Counted from the stretch's first letter, positions 47,389 through 58,309 are shown. The stretch is DNA of 64,000 bases from Blasia pusilla (GCA_050084515.1 CM114275.1:5332001-5396000); one strand, 5' to 3'. Numbers and translations: made by a program. Notes: generated by a model not told the origin, from the sequence alone.

Positions 47389-49020
47389 CCGGTTCATTTT
47401 TAGGTAAGAAAGTTTCAGGATACTTACGTGTTCATGGAGTGCATGGCCATCTCCACCATGGCCATATGATTCGGGTAGGGATGGAGGACCACCGCCCTCA
47501 CGCAGAAGTGTGCCTCAAGGGAGTTTGGTCACTCCGTTGCAAACTACAACCACGCCTTGAATCGGTGGTTTCCATCCCAGATGAAGAAGTACAAGTTTTG
47601 CATCCACTTGTATTGGGTTCCTGCCACTGCCTTCCGGAATTCCATGTCCCTCAGCCTCCAAAAAGAATCCAAACTCTCCAGGTCTTCCTCTATTACCAAA
47701 GCCTGGGTTCCATGCTCATCATATGGTTGAACATAGAAGGGTGGGAAGCTATCAACATATGAAGTTGTTGCCATGGACCGCTTCAACTAGTCAATGTCTT
47801 CCTCCGATTGGGTTTCTCAGACGTATTCCATCATTCGGAGTCGGCATAGAGGAATCCTGGAGGCATTCGGGCCATCCACCATTGCCATCTACTTCACCAC
47901 CTGTGTGAATGTCACACTGTCAATTCCAATTTTCACAATGACTGGAACTAATGCAATGCAGAGAAAATTGTAGGACAATGCTTACCTGTTCGAAAATTGG
48001 GTCTCTGTCAAGTCCAGCGAGCTTCTCTAGAGCCTCATTTAGCAAGTCTACTGGAAAATCTTCAATTTTGAAGAGATCGAATTCTTCACCAGGCTTCTGA
48101 GATGCAGAAGACTCTTCTCCTTCTCCTTCAAAGATCTCCATAATCTCGACACTCAAGGTTCTTACAGCTTCCTTATTGCTCTCTAGAAGCTTGTCGGTAT
48201 TGGTGTCGTGCATTGGACCACTCGACCTCATGGATGAGACATCTTCCATTTCAACACTCGGTCTTGAAATGGAGGATGTCTCATCCATGGTGGGTCGTTA
48301 GGCGGGTTCTTCTTCTTCAGCCACTGCCTTTTCCTTCGTGGCTTTTGCCAATTTGGCTTTCCAAAAGGCGGCGTCCTACCTCTTCTTTTGCTTCTTCTCC
48401 GCCTCCATGCGTTTCTTCTCAGCCTTCTCCGCATCCGCAAGCAATTTCTCTTCTCGCTTCTCCTATTGCTTTGCGAGCTTCTCCATAGCTAGTTTTGCCA
48501 ACATTTCTTGCTTCCTCATTTCGGTTTCTTGCTCACGCTGCTCGATTTCCTCTCGCCGTACATCTGTGGGCGTGCATCGGGTAACATAAGACGGAGTTCC
48601 GCTGGACTTGGGAGAGAAGCTCCCAACCTTGCTGGCTTGGGTCTTTTTTGAGTCCTGAAATTAGTCAATAATCGAATGTTGCGCGAGGGGTTTTGACATG
48701 AATCGTCATTTCCTCTGAAAAGAATTGATTCAACTCAAACCATTGTCACCAACCGTTATAACCTCCAAATGAAGAGAGAACGACCAATCGTCAAGATGTC
48801 CGAGTAATTGGAAAGTTCATTTTCGTAGTCGTGTGAATATGGTAGTTGAAAGCAGCGCGGAAAAGTATAGAATGGAAAAGTGAAAAGCCTCAAAATTGGT
48901 CCTTATATACTTTCAAAGCTGTTGGACTCGACTGTTGGTACGACGGTGGACCGTTGGTGTACGACGGGGAACCCATTGTACGACGGTGGACCGTTACGGT
49001 GCATGTTACGCATGGTCTGC

Positions 49021-49493
49021 TTGAAACTCGTCAGAGCCTGACAGGTTGCAACTCCAACGCTTGGGCGGTATGCCTGAGACTCAACGTGCAACCCATTGGA
49101 CTCCAATGGGTTGCACAGGGTCCATCCTGCCTAATTCCTCAAACCCGTCGGACCCGGACAAGTTGCACGGGGTCCATCTAGCCTGGGTCCCGTGCAACCC
49201 GTCGAACTCCAACGGGTTGCACGTGGACCATTCATCTTTCCCAGATCTTGCAACCCGTCAAGCCATGACGGGTTGCATGGGGTCCATCCAGCCTAGGTCC
49301 CGTGCAACTCGTCAGACTCCGACGGGTTGCACGGGGACTGGTGATAATGCCCACTTACTGCAACCCGTCAAACTACGACGGGTTGCACGGACTCCATCCA
49401 GCCTGTATCACGAGCAACCCGTTTGACTCCGACCGCTTGCACAATGACCATTCAACCTGATTCGTGCAACCCATCAGACTCCGACGAGTTGCA
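49021..49493. repeat. Palindrome array 4 (9 copies, about 54-bp period)
   Basis: Copies start at 49021, 49087, 49140, 49193, 49249, 49303, 49359, 49413 and 49465. Spacers of about 25-27 bases mostly share GGTCCATCYAGCCT. The array lies between the two divergent genes of the transposon. Confidence 0.93.
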
Positions 49494-49658
49494 CGAAACC
49501 CAAGCTGCCAAACTTGTTGCCTTACTGCCTAACAAAGTGCCTAAGGGACCACCGTTTTGAGTCTGTTCATTTTGCAATCATGAAATGTGGCAGTCATCTA
49601 GCAAGCCTTCCTCAATCGGAGATAATTTGAACCCAAGCTAGTGACATTCATATAATTT

Positions 49659-52600
49659 TTGAAGAAAATTTCCTCTCAATTTCTTCTCCAGATTGGAACC
49701 ATCTTTGTATCCAAGGATTTCAAGGTTGATGGAACGGATGATGTCATTGGTGAAACAGTCCAATCGGAGATTGGAGTCTCCAAAGTGTGGGACCTCTTAC
49801 CCTACTCCAATGGACAATTCAAAGTTTATGGCCTACCTCTAATCACCACTGCAACTCATGAAGACGGTCTGAAACCTTGAGTGCTCCATGATCAATGTTT
49901 GGCACGGCTGCTTCGGTTGATCTAGCATCGACTCCAATTTCACAAGCACGGAATATCGCACTTGAAGTTGTAGACATCTCAATTGCCGTCGATGTCATGT
50001 GATCTGTTGGAAACATGTCTAACCCAACATCTGCTTACTCATTCCTGCTTGGAGTTTCAGGGAATTCTTTGCTTTCTTCTCTTCCCTTGAAACTATTCAA
50101 GCACATTATCGTGGATGAGTTGCCAACAACGTATGAGGGAGACTGCATTTTTGAGCTACCTCCATTTCTCGGTCTTGCTCAAAAGAAAGATGGAGGCCGC
50201 TTGAAGGGTATGGACCGAAAGTCCGACTATCACCGATGGTGCAGACTACTGCGGATGAGCGCTTCAATCCCAAGTGGTCTTGGGATTGTGTCTCGTCGCC
50301 AACGCGTCGGAGCCTTAGAGTGCAGAATTCGAGGATGCCCCTTCCTTAAGAGCAACCGAGTCATGAATACTTCCCAATTCCCTCCCAAAAATGCAGAAAC
50401 TCTTTATGCAATAAGTACGATCATACTGTTGGGTGGCCATCCATGTCCGCATTGTCAAGCCTCCCCTTTCTATGTTAGAGCGTGTTCGACTTATATTTTT
50501 TTCGTAGTGCACGACTATAGTTCTACATCCAAGTACACAAGGCTAGCAATTCATGTAGGGTGTCACAATCATCCTGTCACGGGTGCAATTCAGAGACACA
50601 TCAAGGAGGATGTGGCAAAGAAAGTGGCCAAGGTGTACAAAAAATCTCCAAGATGAAAGCCAAGAGTGATCAAATTGACAACTGCATCACAAATTTGTGA
50701 ACAATTTTTGGGTATCCGTGGCCAAGGGGAGATCAGGACAGCTTAGGAGAAGCAACCGTGGGAAAATCTTGCATTCTTGGGCGATCTTGAAAGCTTCAAG
50801 AACTTACTACGTCAAATACAAATACTTGATGGAAAGACTGCGGAAATGGATGCCATTGCTTGGATCAAGGCCAACTCACGGTTTCCATTCATATAGAGAT
50901 GGCAATTCATGGGCCAAGGAGGCGAGGGATCTAGAGCTGATGTCTTCAAAATGTCTACTACAGGCCCGTTTAGCGGCATGGATCTTATTGACAGAATGAG
51001 GGAGGGAAAAAGATCTAATTTGGGAGTTGGGTTACCTTTGATATTTGCTACAGGGTGTTAAATGGATGGTTGACCATGGGTGCACACGTTTACGACCATG
51101 TGGAGAAGGGTCTCAAAACCATTTTTGTCTATGAGGTGAAAGCGGAAGATGTTGGCAGCTTGAAGATGTGTTGGTTACTCTTACTGGAGGTGGTGAAGGA
51201 AAACAAACGACCTCCTCATGAAATATATGGCTTCATGGCGGACAATGCCCAACCGGGATGGATTGCGATCATGGAAGTGTTTTGGGGGAAAGGGGGGGCA
51301 GTTCAACCGGAAAGGGAATGATCGGATGCTTTCCATTGGCAACATTCTGTGACTCGCTACAAAAAATCCTCCATCCAGGAGACTAAGAGAACAGAGCATG
51401 TAGCTCTACTTCAACGTTGCAAGGATAGCAAAATCTTGAAACAAGCCATGGAGTGCCAAGAAGAGATTCATGTATGGTGTAGAAAGCATGCGATTGAGGG
51501 GAAATACAAAGAGTTGTGTTCATGGCTCAATTGGTTGACCGTCCGTATGAGGCAATGGGGAAAATTTATGCGGCACGTGAGTTTTCTCCCATTTTTCCCA
51601 AGTATGTGGTCCAAGTCTAATGTTGAAACCCGTCGGAATCGTATACGTTGCAAATTAGGTAGGTAAAGCAACCCGTCAAAACCAACAGGTTGCGTCTCTT
51701 TTGCGAACAAAATTCATCTTGCAACCCGTCAGAATACGACAGGTTGCAATTTTTTATGAGAAAAGTTCATCAAGAAACCCGTCAGAATGCGACGGGTTGC
51801 AATTTTTTTTCTGAAGAAAGGTCATCATGCAAACCGTCGGAATCCGGCGGGTTGCAAGTTACTTTTTTTCTACAAAAGTTTGTTTTGCAACCCGTCAGAA
51901 TCCGGTGGGTTGCAAGTTATTTTTTTCCGAAAAAAGTTCATCTTGCAACCTGTCTGAATCCGACGGGTTGCAATTTTTTTCTGAAAAAAGGTCATCGTGT
52001 AACTCTTTTTTTGCGAAAAAGAGTATCATGCAACGCGTCGGAATACGACGGGTTGCAAATTTTTTCTGAAAATAGTTCATCGTGCAACTCGTTGGAATCG
52101 ACGGATTGCAAGTTACTTAAAGCGAGAAAAAATTAATCATCCAACCCGTCGGATTCCGACGGGTTGCAAACATTCAACACTTAGGCGTTCCCTCCATCAA
52201 TTGATAAGTTTTGGTATGCAGGGATTTAACATTCACGAAAATGCCCTCTACCCCAACACAAGCAAAGCCAAGAGTGTCCATTCCTCTTGGAGGTCATCAC
52301 AAACATGTCAAAAAATATCTCTCATTGAGGCATGCCAACAAGACCAGGCAAGAGCCATGCTACAATCTATAGCCTCCCACATCTTCCTCACAAAGGGCGT
52401 AACCAAGGGAAAGGGCCCTTCGACTTTTGAGCTCTATGTTAGAGCAGCTGTTAGATCTTGGGATGAGAAATTATATGTGGAAGCTTTTAATCCGTGCGTA
52501 GCTGGAACTCCTCTCGCGAAAGACGTCCACATTGGTGGAGACATTTGTGGGCGTGTTTTGAGACGTCCCATACAGATGGTTGTGGAGCAGTCTAAACGAG

Positions 52601-53704
52601 ACTCTTGGAGACTTGATAAGTAAATTGACTTTAGGCAAGTCAAGCGTCAACATCGAGGAAAGAATCCGGTGATTGATTTGGATGATGACATTACCCCGCC
52701 CAAGTATTCGGAGACACTAGACAACTCCCAAATTCGAGTTGACCTACCTTCTGCAAAATCAGTGAATGTTTTATTTCAAAATCCCTGCATATGTTGCTGG
52801 AACTTCCCACCATACAGTCTCGGGGGTAGTTCAAAAGTATGGGATTCCGGTGGTTGAGGTTGATTGCAACCTCAAGCGGTGGCATATTTCTCGAAGCAAC
52901 CCCAAACGTGGACCTACTTGCAGGGCATGATCAGATGGTATTAAGAGAGCATGTGGCACTTTCCTTAATAAAAACTGTATAAGGACAAGACAAACATTAT
53001 CAGGTTTCTAAGGGCTGAAAACCTTTGATCATTTTACCGGAACCGGGGATCAATTGAAGTACTTCTTCTGCCCAAATGAATATTGCGCTTTCCCAAATTC
53101 TTATCCGACAGCCATTGGAGCTCTAGGGAATACCCCCATGATTTGGCCCATTGCTGCAAGTACCAATTGCACTCAGGAGGAAGGAGACAAACTTACAAGC
53201 GCTGATTCAGAGCATGTTCATATTAATGAGACTTTTTCATTCCGAATTCAACCCAAGATTGATGTCAATATGTACCAAGAGAAGGTGGATGATCTCAATC
53301 CACTATTTTTGTTCGAGTCAAGAAATGGGGTGAAGAGAAACAGAATGGGTACGCCAATGGTGGAGAGAGCAAAGCTAATCGCATCAGCTTGGCAGGCAAA
53401 CATGGAAATCATCGCCACAAAAGACGTTCATAGTGGAAATGGAATAGGAAGGATATATTGGATCAGGAACAACATTTTGAATTCAAGTGTGAGAGGGGTG
53501 TATGTGGTACACATCTGTTGCTTTCCCACATGTTCCTGTGATGACTTTGTTCAAAGAGAGACAATTGGGAAAAGGTTTCTCCCTTATAAGCACATGTACT
53601 ATGTATTGCTTGTAGTTTTAAGAGAGTTAGAGGTAGGAGTAGGAATCCACCAACCAATTTTGTCCCTCAAAGAAGTGCAAAGTATTTTAAACAAAACACT
53701 TTGA
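49659..53704 (+). pseudogene. MULE transposase with SWIM zinc finger
   Basis: The transposase mobilises the element. Segments: a possible first exon (49659-49880); 50015-50656, with an N-terminal zinc-binding part (CPHC, then LAIHVGCHNHPV); the catalytic region in broken frames (about 50.7-51.58 kb) with MDLIDRMREGKRSN, MGAHVYD and GFMADNAQPGW, then SDAFHWQHSV (frame shifts between them); and 52222-52620 and 53054-53704. The last ends with a SWIM finger CSCDDFV...FLPYKH, where the third zinc ligand Cys is replaced by Tyr. A donor GTGAGT at 51577 and acceptor TATGCAG at 52215-52221 bound an intron consisting mostly of the palindrome array. Frameshifts and stops make this copy inactive as read. 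The domain order fits the MULE/FAR1-related superfamily. Confidence 0.75.
51620..52169. repeat. Palindrome array 5 (about 10-11 copies, 54-58-bp period), intronic
   Basis: Units start at about 51622, 51667, 51719, 51773, 51828, 51886, 51944, 51992 (half), 52029, 52083 and 52139. The spacer contains a second inverted repeat, TTTTTTC...GAAAAAA. The array nearly fills the transposase intron. Confidence 0.93.
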
Positions 53705-53868
53705 GGATGAAAAATGAGGTCTTAGATTGTACAACTACCTGAATGTTCACTATGAGCTTGAACTCTATTCAAAATCATAGATCTGTTCCGGACCTTGGAT
53801 GGAAAAAGTGATTTCTTCCACATTATTGATTCTAATGATTTTTTAGGTTTTTTTTGTATTTTGCAACT

Positions 53869-53896
53869 TGCAACATGTTGGATTCAGACGGGTTGC
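53869..53896. repeat. Single palindrome unit downstream of the transposase
   Basis: TGCAACATGTTGGA followed by TTCAGACGGGTTGC, the same element as the arrays. Confidence 0.85.
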
Positions 53897-54091
53897 TAGA
53901 ATGGAGAAGAGGAAAAAAAATATTTTGTGGAAGCGACCAAGCACAGAGAACTAAAGTGCAAAAAGATTCCTCTCTTCAACCCAACAAAAACTCTCTTAAA
54001 AAAAAAGTATCTCCTTGGGTTGAAGGTAGTCTTCTCTCCTCTCTGCTCTCTTCCTCTCTTCCTCTCCTCTTATCGTGCCTCGGTTGATAAC

Positions 54092-55042
54092 CACCTCCCC
54101 GAATAGTCACATACCTCAACGTATCCCGATGATGCGTAATCGCCAAGTTCTCAAACGCCATGGGAATCAATCAAACAACTCAGCCCTGTGAGAACATGAT
54201 CGCATCCATAAACACCTCACCAACATCTCGACGAATGGCCGCAGATAAATCTGGCTCTCAGCCATCAAGTAGCAAGTACGGTGAGAAAGACGCTAAAGAT
54301 GCATGCCTACTGAATGTGTATCCCATCGCCAACCACGGCAACTGGACTCGGTTATCCAGTAACATTACTTCAGGTGTCTCCACTGCTCGCTCTATGGCCG
54401 GTCAAGCTGGCATATCTGCCAACTTTGCCGCCGCCGCATGCCATGACTCTGTGGGAAACGTCCCAAGCACCGGCTCAGAGGGCAAGTCCACCACCTCCTC
54501 AACTACCTCTGAACAAGAAGCAGTCATCTCTCCACGCTCACACAATGTGGCGGCCAGCCGAAACACCTCAACTGGTCAAATTCCCAACGTCGCCAACTCT
54601 ATGGCGCAAAATAATGAAGTCTGACTCACTCTGGTGGCCACCTCCAACAGTATGGTTGACATTGACTCAACTCGAGCCGGCATAGGAGTTGTCACTCCAA
54701 CTCCTCGTGACGTCGACGTAGGTGCCTGAGTTGTAGGCACCGTTGGTCGTTGAGACATCATCAATGGTGTGTGTAGTGCCTCCAACAATGTGAATGACTG
54801 TGGAACCCTGCTTGCCGCCCATTGGTCACATGTGGTGGGTGAATCTCAACTCCACCTCTCGGTGGCTCGGTGCCTCTCGCAGCACCCCGAGTCACCACTG
54901 CAGCTGTCTCAACTTGGGCAGCACTACACATAAACCCCATACTGGCGAGATCCTCACCCGGGTCAGGGTAAGAGGTAGAAGTTGGAGTCACACTAGCTGC
55001 TCACATCTCCGTTGTCGTATAGTAAAATCAACCAGTGTGTAA
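54092..55042 (-). pseudogene. gag C-terminus fused to integrase (MULE-split Gypsy copy, 5' part)
   Basis: From 55042 downward the minus strand encodes the gag C-terminal part (VETAAVVTRGAARGTEPPRGG, then LADMPA at about 54.42 kb). It jumps directly into integrase (LPWLAMGYTFSRHASLASF, then PMAFENLAITHHRDTLRY) up to the MULE insertion. Protease, DNMT, RT and RNase H are deleted. The corresponding gag in the right-hand copy is at 62901-63543. Confidence 0.78.
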
Positions 55043-55419
55043 ACTCCTTTGTCATTAAGTGTTAGATAGAGTTTCATTAGTATTAAGTAAATTGGCTTAT
55101 AAAAAGGAGATTCTTATGTTTAAACCTCTTTATGGTGTCTCTTTTATGCGGGCCCAACTTTAAAAAAAGGAGGTAATAAATAAAAGATGACTTTATAAAA
55201 GTAAAGTAGTTGCTTTAATGAAAAGCAAAAGTAGTCTTGGTTGGTGGCTAGGTTAGTTGGGGTAATTTGGAAAATATCATGTGGGTAAAAAAGGATATTT
55301 TGAAAGAGATAAGAGGAAATCTACTTGTGTCAAAATGTGATTGGCTAAGCCTTGAGAGGAAGCCATGTGGCACAAGATAAGATAAGCTTTATTTCGTATT
55401 CTTGTGGATCCCTTGTGAG

Positions 55420-55428
55420 TATATAAAG
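55420..55428 (+). promoter_or_regulatory. TATA box TATATAAAG
   Basis: A strong TATA box about 340 bases upstream of the small ORFs at 55768. Confidence 0.45.
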
Positions 55429-55767
55429 AGGAGGGACCTTCAAGGGTTCATCATCTTCTATTTCACATCTTGAGTCTCTCGTGTCTCTCTTGAGTGTGTG
55501 GCTTTGGGATTGCTTGCTCTTCCAATGAGAGTGGATCACCCCTCTTGGGAGAGTAACTTGCCCATGGTCTATTCTTCGAGAGGTTTCTAGAGTGTGGTGT
55601 GTGTGTGTGTGTGGGGATGAGGGGTTTGTCACCGTAGAGGAGTTTAGTCATACTAAAATAGCGGATGTTTTGGCTTGTTACTTTCCCAATGAGAGTGGAT
55701 TATCCCTCTCGGGAGAATAACTCTGCCAAAACCCATTCTTGAGGAGAGTAAAGAATGTCTGTCAAGC

Positions 55768-56193
55768 ATGGATAGGGGTGAAGCACGAGCTGTGCCCGAC
55801 TTTCCTTTCCTCAATCCTTACCATGTCAAGGTACTCTTTGTAGATAGGCACTGGTTCACTCGCTATTTAGTTTATCACTTTGGGAAGGCGTTCATGAACC
55901 AGGTCATGCAATCTCCAACTCCGGTGATTCTTCCTATCGTCACATATGGAAGGACATGGGATTGTACTTTGTATGTCCTTATATAGCGATCCATGGATGT
56001 CAATAGGCCTGGTCAAGTAGGGTTTAACACTAGTTGTGCTATCTTCCTCGTGTACAAGCGTAAAATAGTTTATAGGGATTTTATAGTTAGGAATTTTGGG
56101 GTCCGATGTTATGAAGAAGTGATCGCCTCGGCACTTCCATTTGTGATACCTATCGTGAGAGAATGGAGAGTGTACATCATAATTTTGTATTGA
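55768..56193 (+). CDS. Two tandem ORFs, possibly B3-like fragments
   Basis: ORF 55768-55986 (72 codons) and ORF 55993-56193 (66 codons), only 6 bases apart, look like two repeats of one fold. The pattern F/Y-x-V-x-x-FG-x-x(2)-E/N-x-V ... LPIV/IPIV ... W is common to both (RYLVYHFGKAFMNQV and DFIVRNFGVRCYEEV). This weakly resembles REM/VRN1-type B3 DNA-binding domains (FVxxFG then W). If it is one gene, a TAG stop separates the repeats. I cannot assign a function, and the B3 resemblance is a guess. Confidence 0.3.
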
Positions 56194-56245
56194 AAAAGGA
56201 GAACTTATTAGAGAGTTCACCTTGCATCGACCGCATCTACCGCAG

Positions 56246-57703
56246 CTAGAAGGCCCACCCTTGCTCGAAGAAAGATTCTTGACACGACACCGTGCCTTCC
56301 CTAAGCTGCATCATCGTCATGGTAGCAATCCTCTGCTCCAACTGATCGATGCGTGAGAGAAGTGTCGGCTTTGGTGCTCCTAATCCATCTCCTCTGGCTG
56401 GTGGTGGTCCTCTACCACCACGTCCAGGAAGGACTCCCCGACCTCCTCCAAGACAACCGCCCCCAGGCCCTCGGCTTACCTCTGGACGTGCCCCTTGGCG
56501 AAGGTCAAAACATCTATCCCTAGTGTGACCATATCTGTGGCAATAGTCACACTGGTGCTTTGGTGGGGCCATCCTCTGTGGCTCCTGAGCAATCGGAGGT
56601 GCTGGTGGTCCTCTCCCATGTTATGGGCAGTCTCTCTGCCTATGGGCCCCTCCACACGTCCAACAAGACCACATCGGTCCCTTTTGGGCAACATATGTAG
56701 GTACGGGTCGTTGCCTCATAGGCTCACGGTACCTGCCCTGCTCTCTAGGCACATTGGCCTGCTCCCGTGGTACTGGTGCTCGCAAGGGCATCTGCGGGGT
56801 CACCGTCACTCGTGGACCCGTCGACTCTCGAGAAAATCCAACCGCCACTACCTGCTCCTCACTCATATTGAGCTCAATACGCTCAGACAACTCAAAGACC
56901 ACCTTCAATGTGGGCTTCACTGTGTGAATTAGCACCGCATCTCAGACTCTCCTCCGTAGTTCTCGGTCCACAACCCCGTACCAATACTGGACTGACTGCG
57001 CCTCAATCACTCCATACGTAGCAATGATCAGCCTCCTCATGCGTGTGAATGCCTTTCTCAGACTCTCACCCGATTGTCGCTGAAAATCTCTGAGACTCTT
57101 GACTTTGTGCATGACGCCCTGGTAGCTCTTCCCCAACTGTTGGAAGAACTTCAGTGTGGGGCTGAAGCTGGGTGGCCCTCTATCACGAGAGGTCTCTGCC
57201 ACATCGCCTGTCTCAGTGCCCTCCTCTCCATCTAGTTGTCAGGCTGATGGTGTGGGTCTCTCTCCTCTCACAATCCCATCATACGCCTCGCTACCACTAG
57301 TGGACACATACCCTGGAGCCCAATACATCCTCCAAGCATCGATCTCTACTGAATATAGTGATCAAAACTCCATGTAGTCATCCATCGGAGGACCCTCCAA
57401 GTGATGGAACAACCCCTTCCATGCCATGAAAGGGTTGAACCGTGTCGGGGTCTGTATCTCCTGGAAGTCGAACCACGTGTCGAACTCTTGGATAAAATCA
57501 TCTAAGTTGATGGTGCCCACTACACCCGAGAAACGACGCATGCCTCGATGGCCCATGTTGTCCATCTCCTGCCAAGTACTATTGTCTCTGTTTGCGATCT
57601 CGTCACCAGACCCAGTGTCTAGTGATGACGATCCAGCCACGGATGGATGTCGAGGTAGCTCCTCACTGGTAACCCCTCGGTATCTTACTCCACTCCGTGT
57701 CAC
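56246..57703 (-). pseudogene. gag of the MULE-split Gypsy copy: capsid and two zinc knuckles
   Basis: On the minus strand the order is an N-terminal Ser/Thr-rich part with FDTWFDFQEIQTPTRF (57703-57362); a capsid-like part with VKSLRDFQRQSGESLRKAF and QYWYGVVDRELRR (57202-56942); the first knuckle CWTCGGAHRQRDC; and a second CDYCHRYGHTRDRCF. A Gly-rich linker and a short coiled coil (LLSRIDQLEQRIATM) follow. Two different knuckles are unusual. The order matches the right-hand gag (about 63.8 down to 63.0 kb). Frames are broken between segments. Confidence 0.75.
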
Positions 57704-58291
57704 ACCACTACTACTGCTCGCACTACCCTGTTCTTCCGAACCCTGGAAGAACGCCGTGATGACAAACCCTTTCTGACTCGCTCAAGCACTCAGACTCACC
57801 GAGAGTCTCCCACACTCCTCACTAGGTCACCTATGCTAACATCAATCACGTGATGACATACCCGGCCTCACGCACACTTAACACTCGGGCTCACCATGAG
57901 CCTCCCAATTGACTCACCTAACCTAGCGACACTCTCTCGGGTCATACAGGCGACCCCTACTCAGCAACCGCTGTATATCCACCAACATGCTACACATGAA
58001 CAGAATTTACACTCGTCACCATCATTGCACCCACCTAGCACCAGCTACTACCCGATACCCAACACTCTCAATCACACATGACAAGTGCGGGAAAAGGGAC
58101 TCGAATGGGTAACCTGATCACGCCCTCCAACCTGCTGCACCGTCGACATGCAGTCCTCCACGTGATATGACAACCTCCGCAATATAACACTCTCCTCGAC
58201 CAACACGTCAATCCTCCCGTCAACAAATACGGACAACCTGTCGGCATCATGCGCACTCTCCCTCCATCGTCAACTCTCGCAACGCCCTATT
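57704..58291 (-). other. 5' leader or gag N-terminal region
   Basis: Between the candidate PBS and the gag frame. A minus-strand segment with VFVDGRIDVLVEESVIL may be gag N-terminal coding sequence or leader. No other feature. Confidence 0.4.
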
Positions 58292-58309
58292 GCGCTTGGG
58301 AGCCGACCA
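58292..58309 (-). other. Candidate primer-binding site at a rearrangement breakpoint
   Basis: On the minus strand it reads TGGTCGGCTCCCAAGCGC, beginning with TGG as a PBS must. It lies upstream of the minus-strand gag. No LTR precedes it here, because the plus-strand pol segment starts at 58311. The tRNA is not identified. Confidence 0.4.

Larger units (their letters stand above)
44184..48654 (-). pseudogene. Amino-methyltransferase-like gene of the MULE (multi-exon)
   Basis: The minus-strand exons I see are 48654-47986 (flanked by TTTCAG and GTAAGC), 47900-47428 (CACAG and GTAAGT), about 47.14-46.39, about 46.16-45.94, and about 44.7-44.18 kb. The first has a coiled-coil stretch rich in Glu and Lys, with EQREQETEMRKQEML. 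The second has FIWDGNHRFKAWL, and the third PICLDFDDPDELTDPAM. The fourth has VDLLIVDLPSG, in the place of a D/NPPY-type motif IV. The last has DLVLDLVGLSGASVR and ILHSGRNIFCLES, resembling the AdoMet-binding motif I. Motif IV before motif I is the permuted order of beta-class N4-cytosine/N6-adenine methyltransferases. The FxGxG signature is degenerate and several stops interrupt exons, so activity is doubtful. Family assignment is by motif only. Confidence 0.55.
42577..54081 (+). mobile_element. 11.5-kb MULE-like DNA transposon with methyltransferase-like cargo
   Basis: It is inserted into the Gypsy integrase. GGTTGATAAC is duplicated exactly at 42567-42576 and 54082-54091, a 10-bp target duplication as for Mutator-like elements. 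Short inverted repeats lie near the ends (AGAGGAGAGGAAGAGAGG at 42608-42625 and its complement at 54053-54070). It carries a SWIM-type transposase on the plus strand (49.66-53.70 kb), a divergent methyltransferase-like gene on the minus strand (48.65-44.18 kb), a nested solo LTR, and about 35 copies of a palindrome. 42577-43370 and 53705-53868 hold no gene that I can see. Confidence 0.85.
55043..56240 (+). mobile_element. Insertion inside the Gypsy gag gene
   Basis: The gag frame stops at about 56246 and resumes at about 55042 on the minus strand, so the material between is an insertion. It contains a TATATAAAG box (55420-55428), a 37-bp direct repeat (55522-55558 and 55686-55722), a GT tract (about 55596-55616) and two related small ORFs. 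No clear termini or target duplication were found. 55043-55420 holds nothing else recognisable. Confidence 0.5.

Noticed and set aside
45512-52169. A CRISPR array
   Set aside because: Repeat and spacer sizes look CRISPR-like, but spacers within an array are similar to each other, there are no cas genes, and the context is a plant DNA transposon.
42577-54081. A host gene pair (methyltransferase and FAR1-like) instead of a transposon
   Set aside because: The exact 10-bp target duplication and the interrupted Gypsy integrase show that the whole block is an insertion.
58068-58256. A Cys-rich minus-strand ORF as a zinc protein
   Set aside because: Another frame of the same strand gives a more plausible gag-leader reading, and the Cys spacing fits no known finger.
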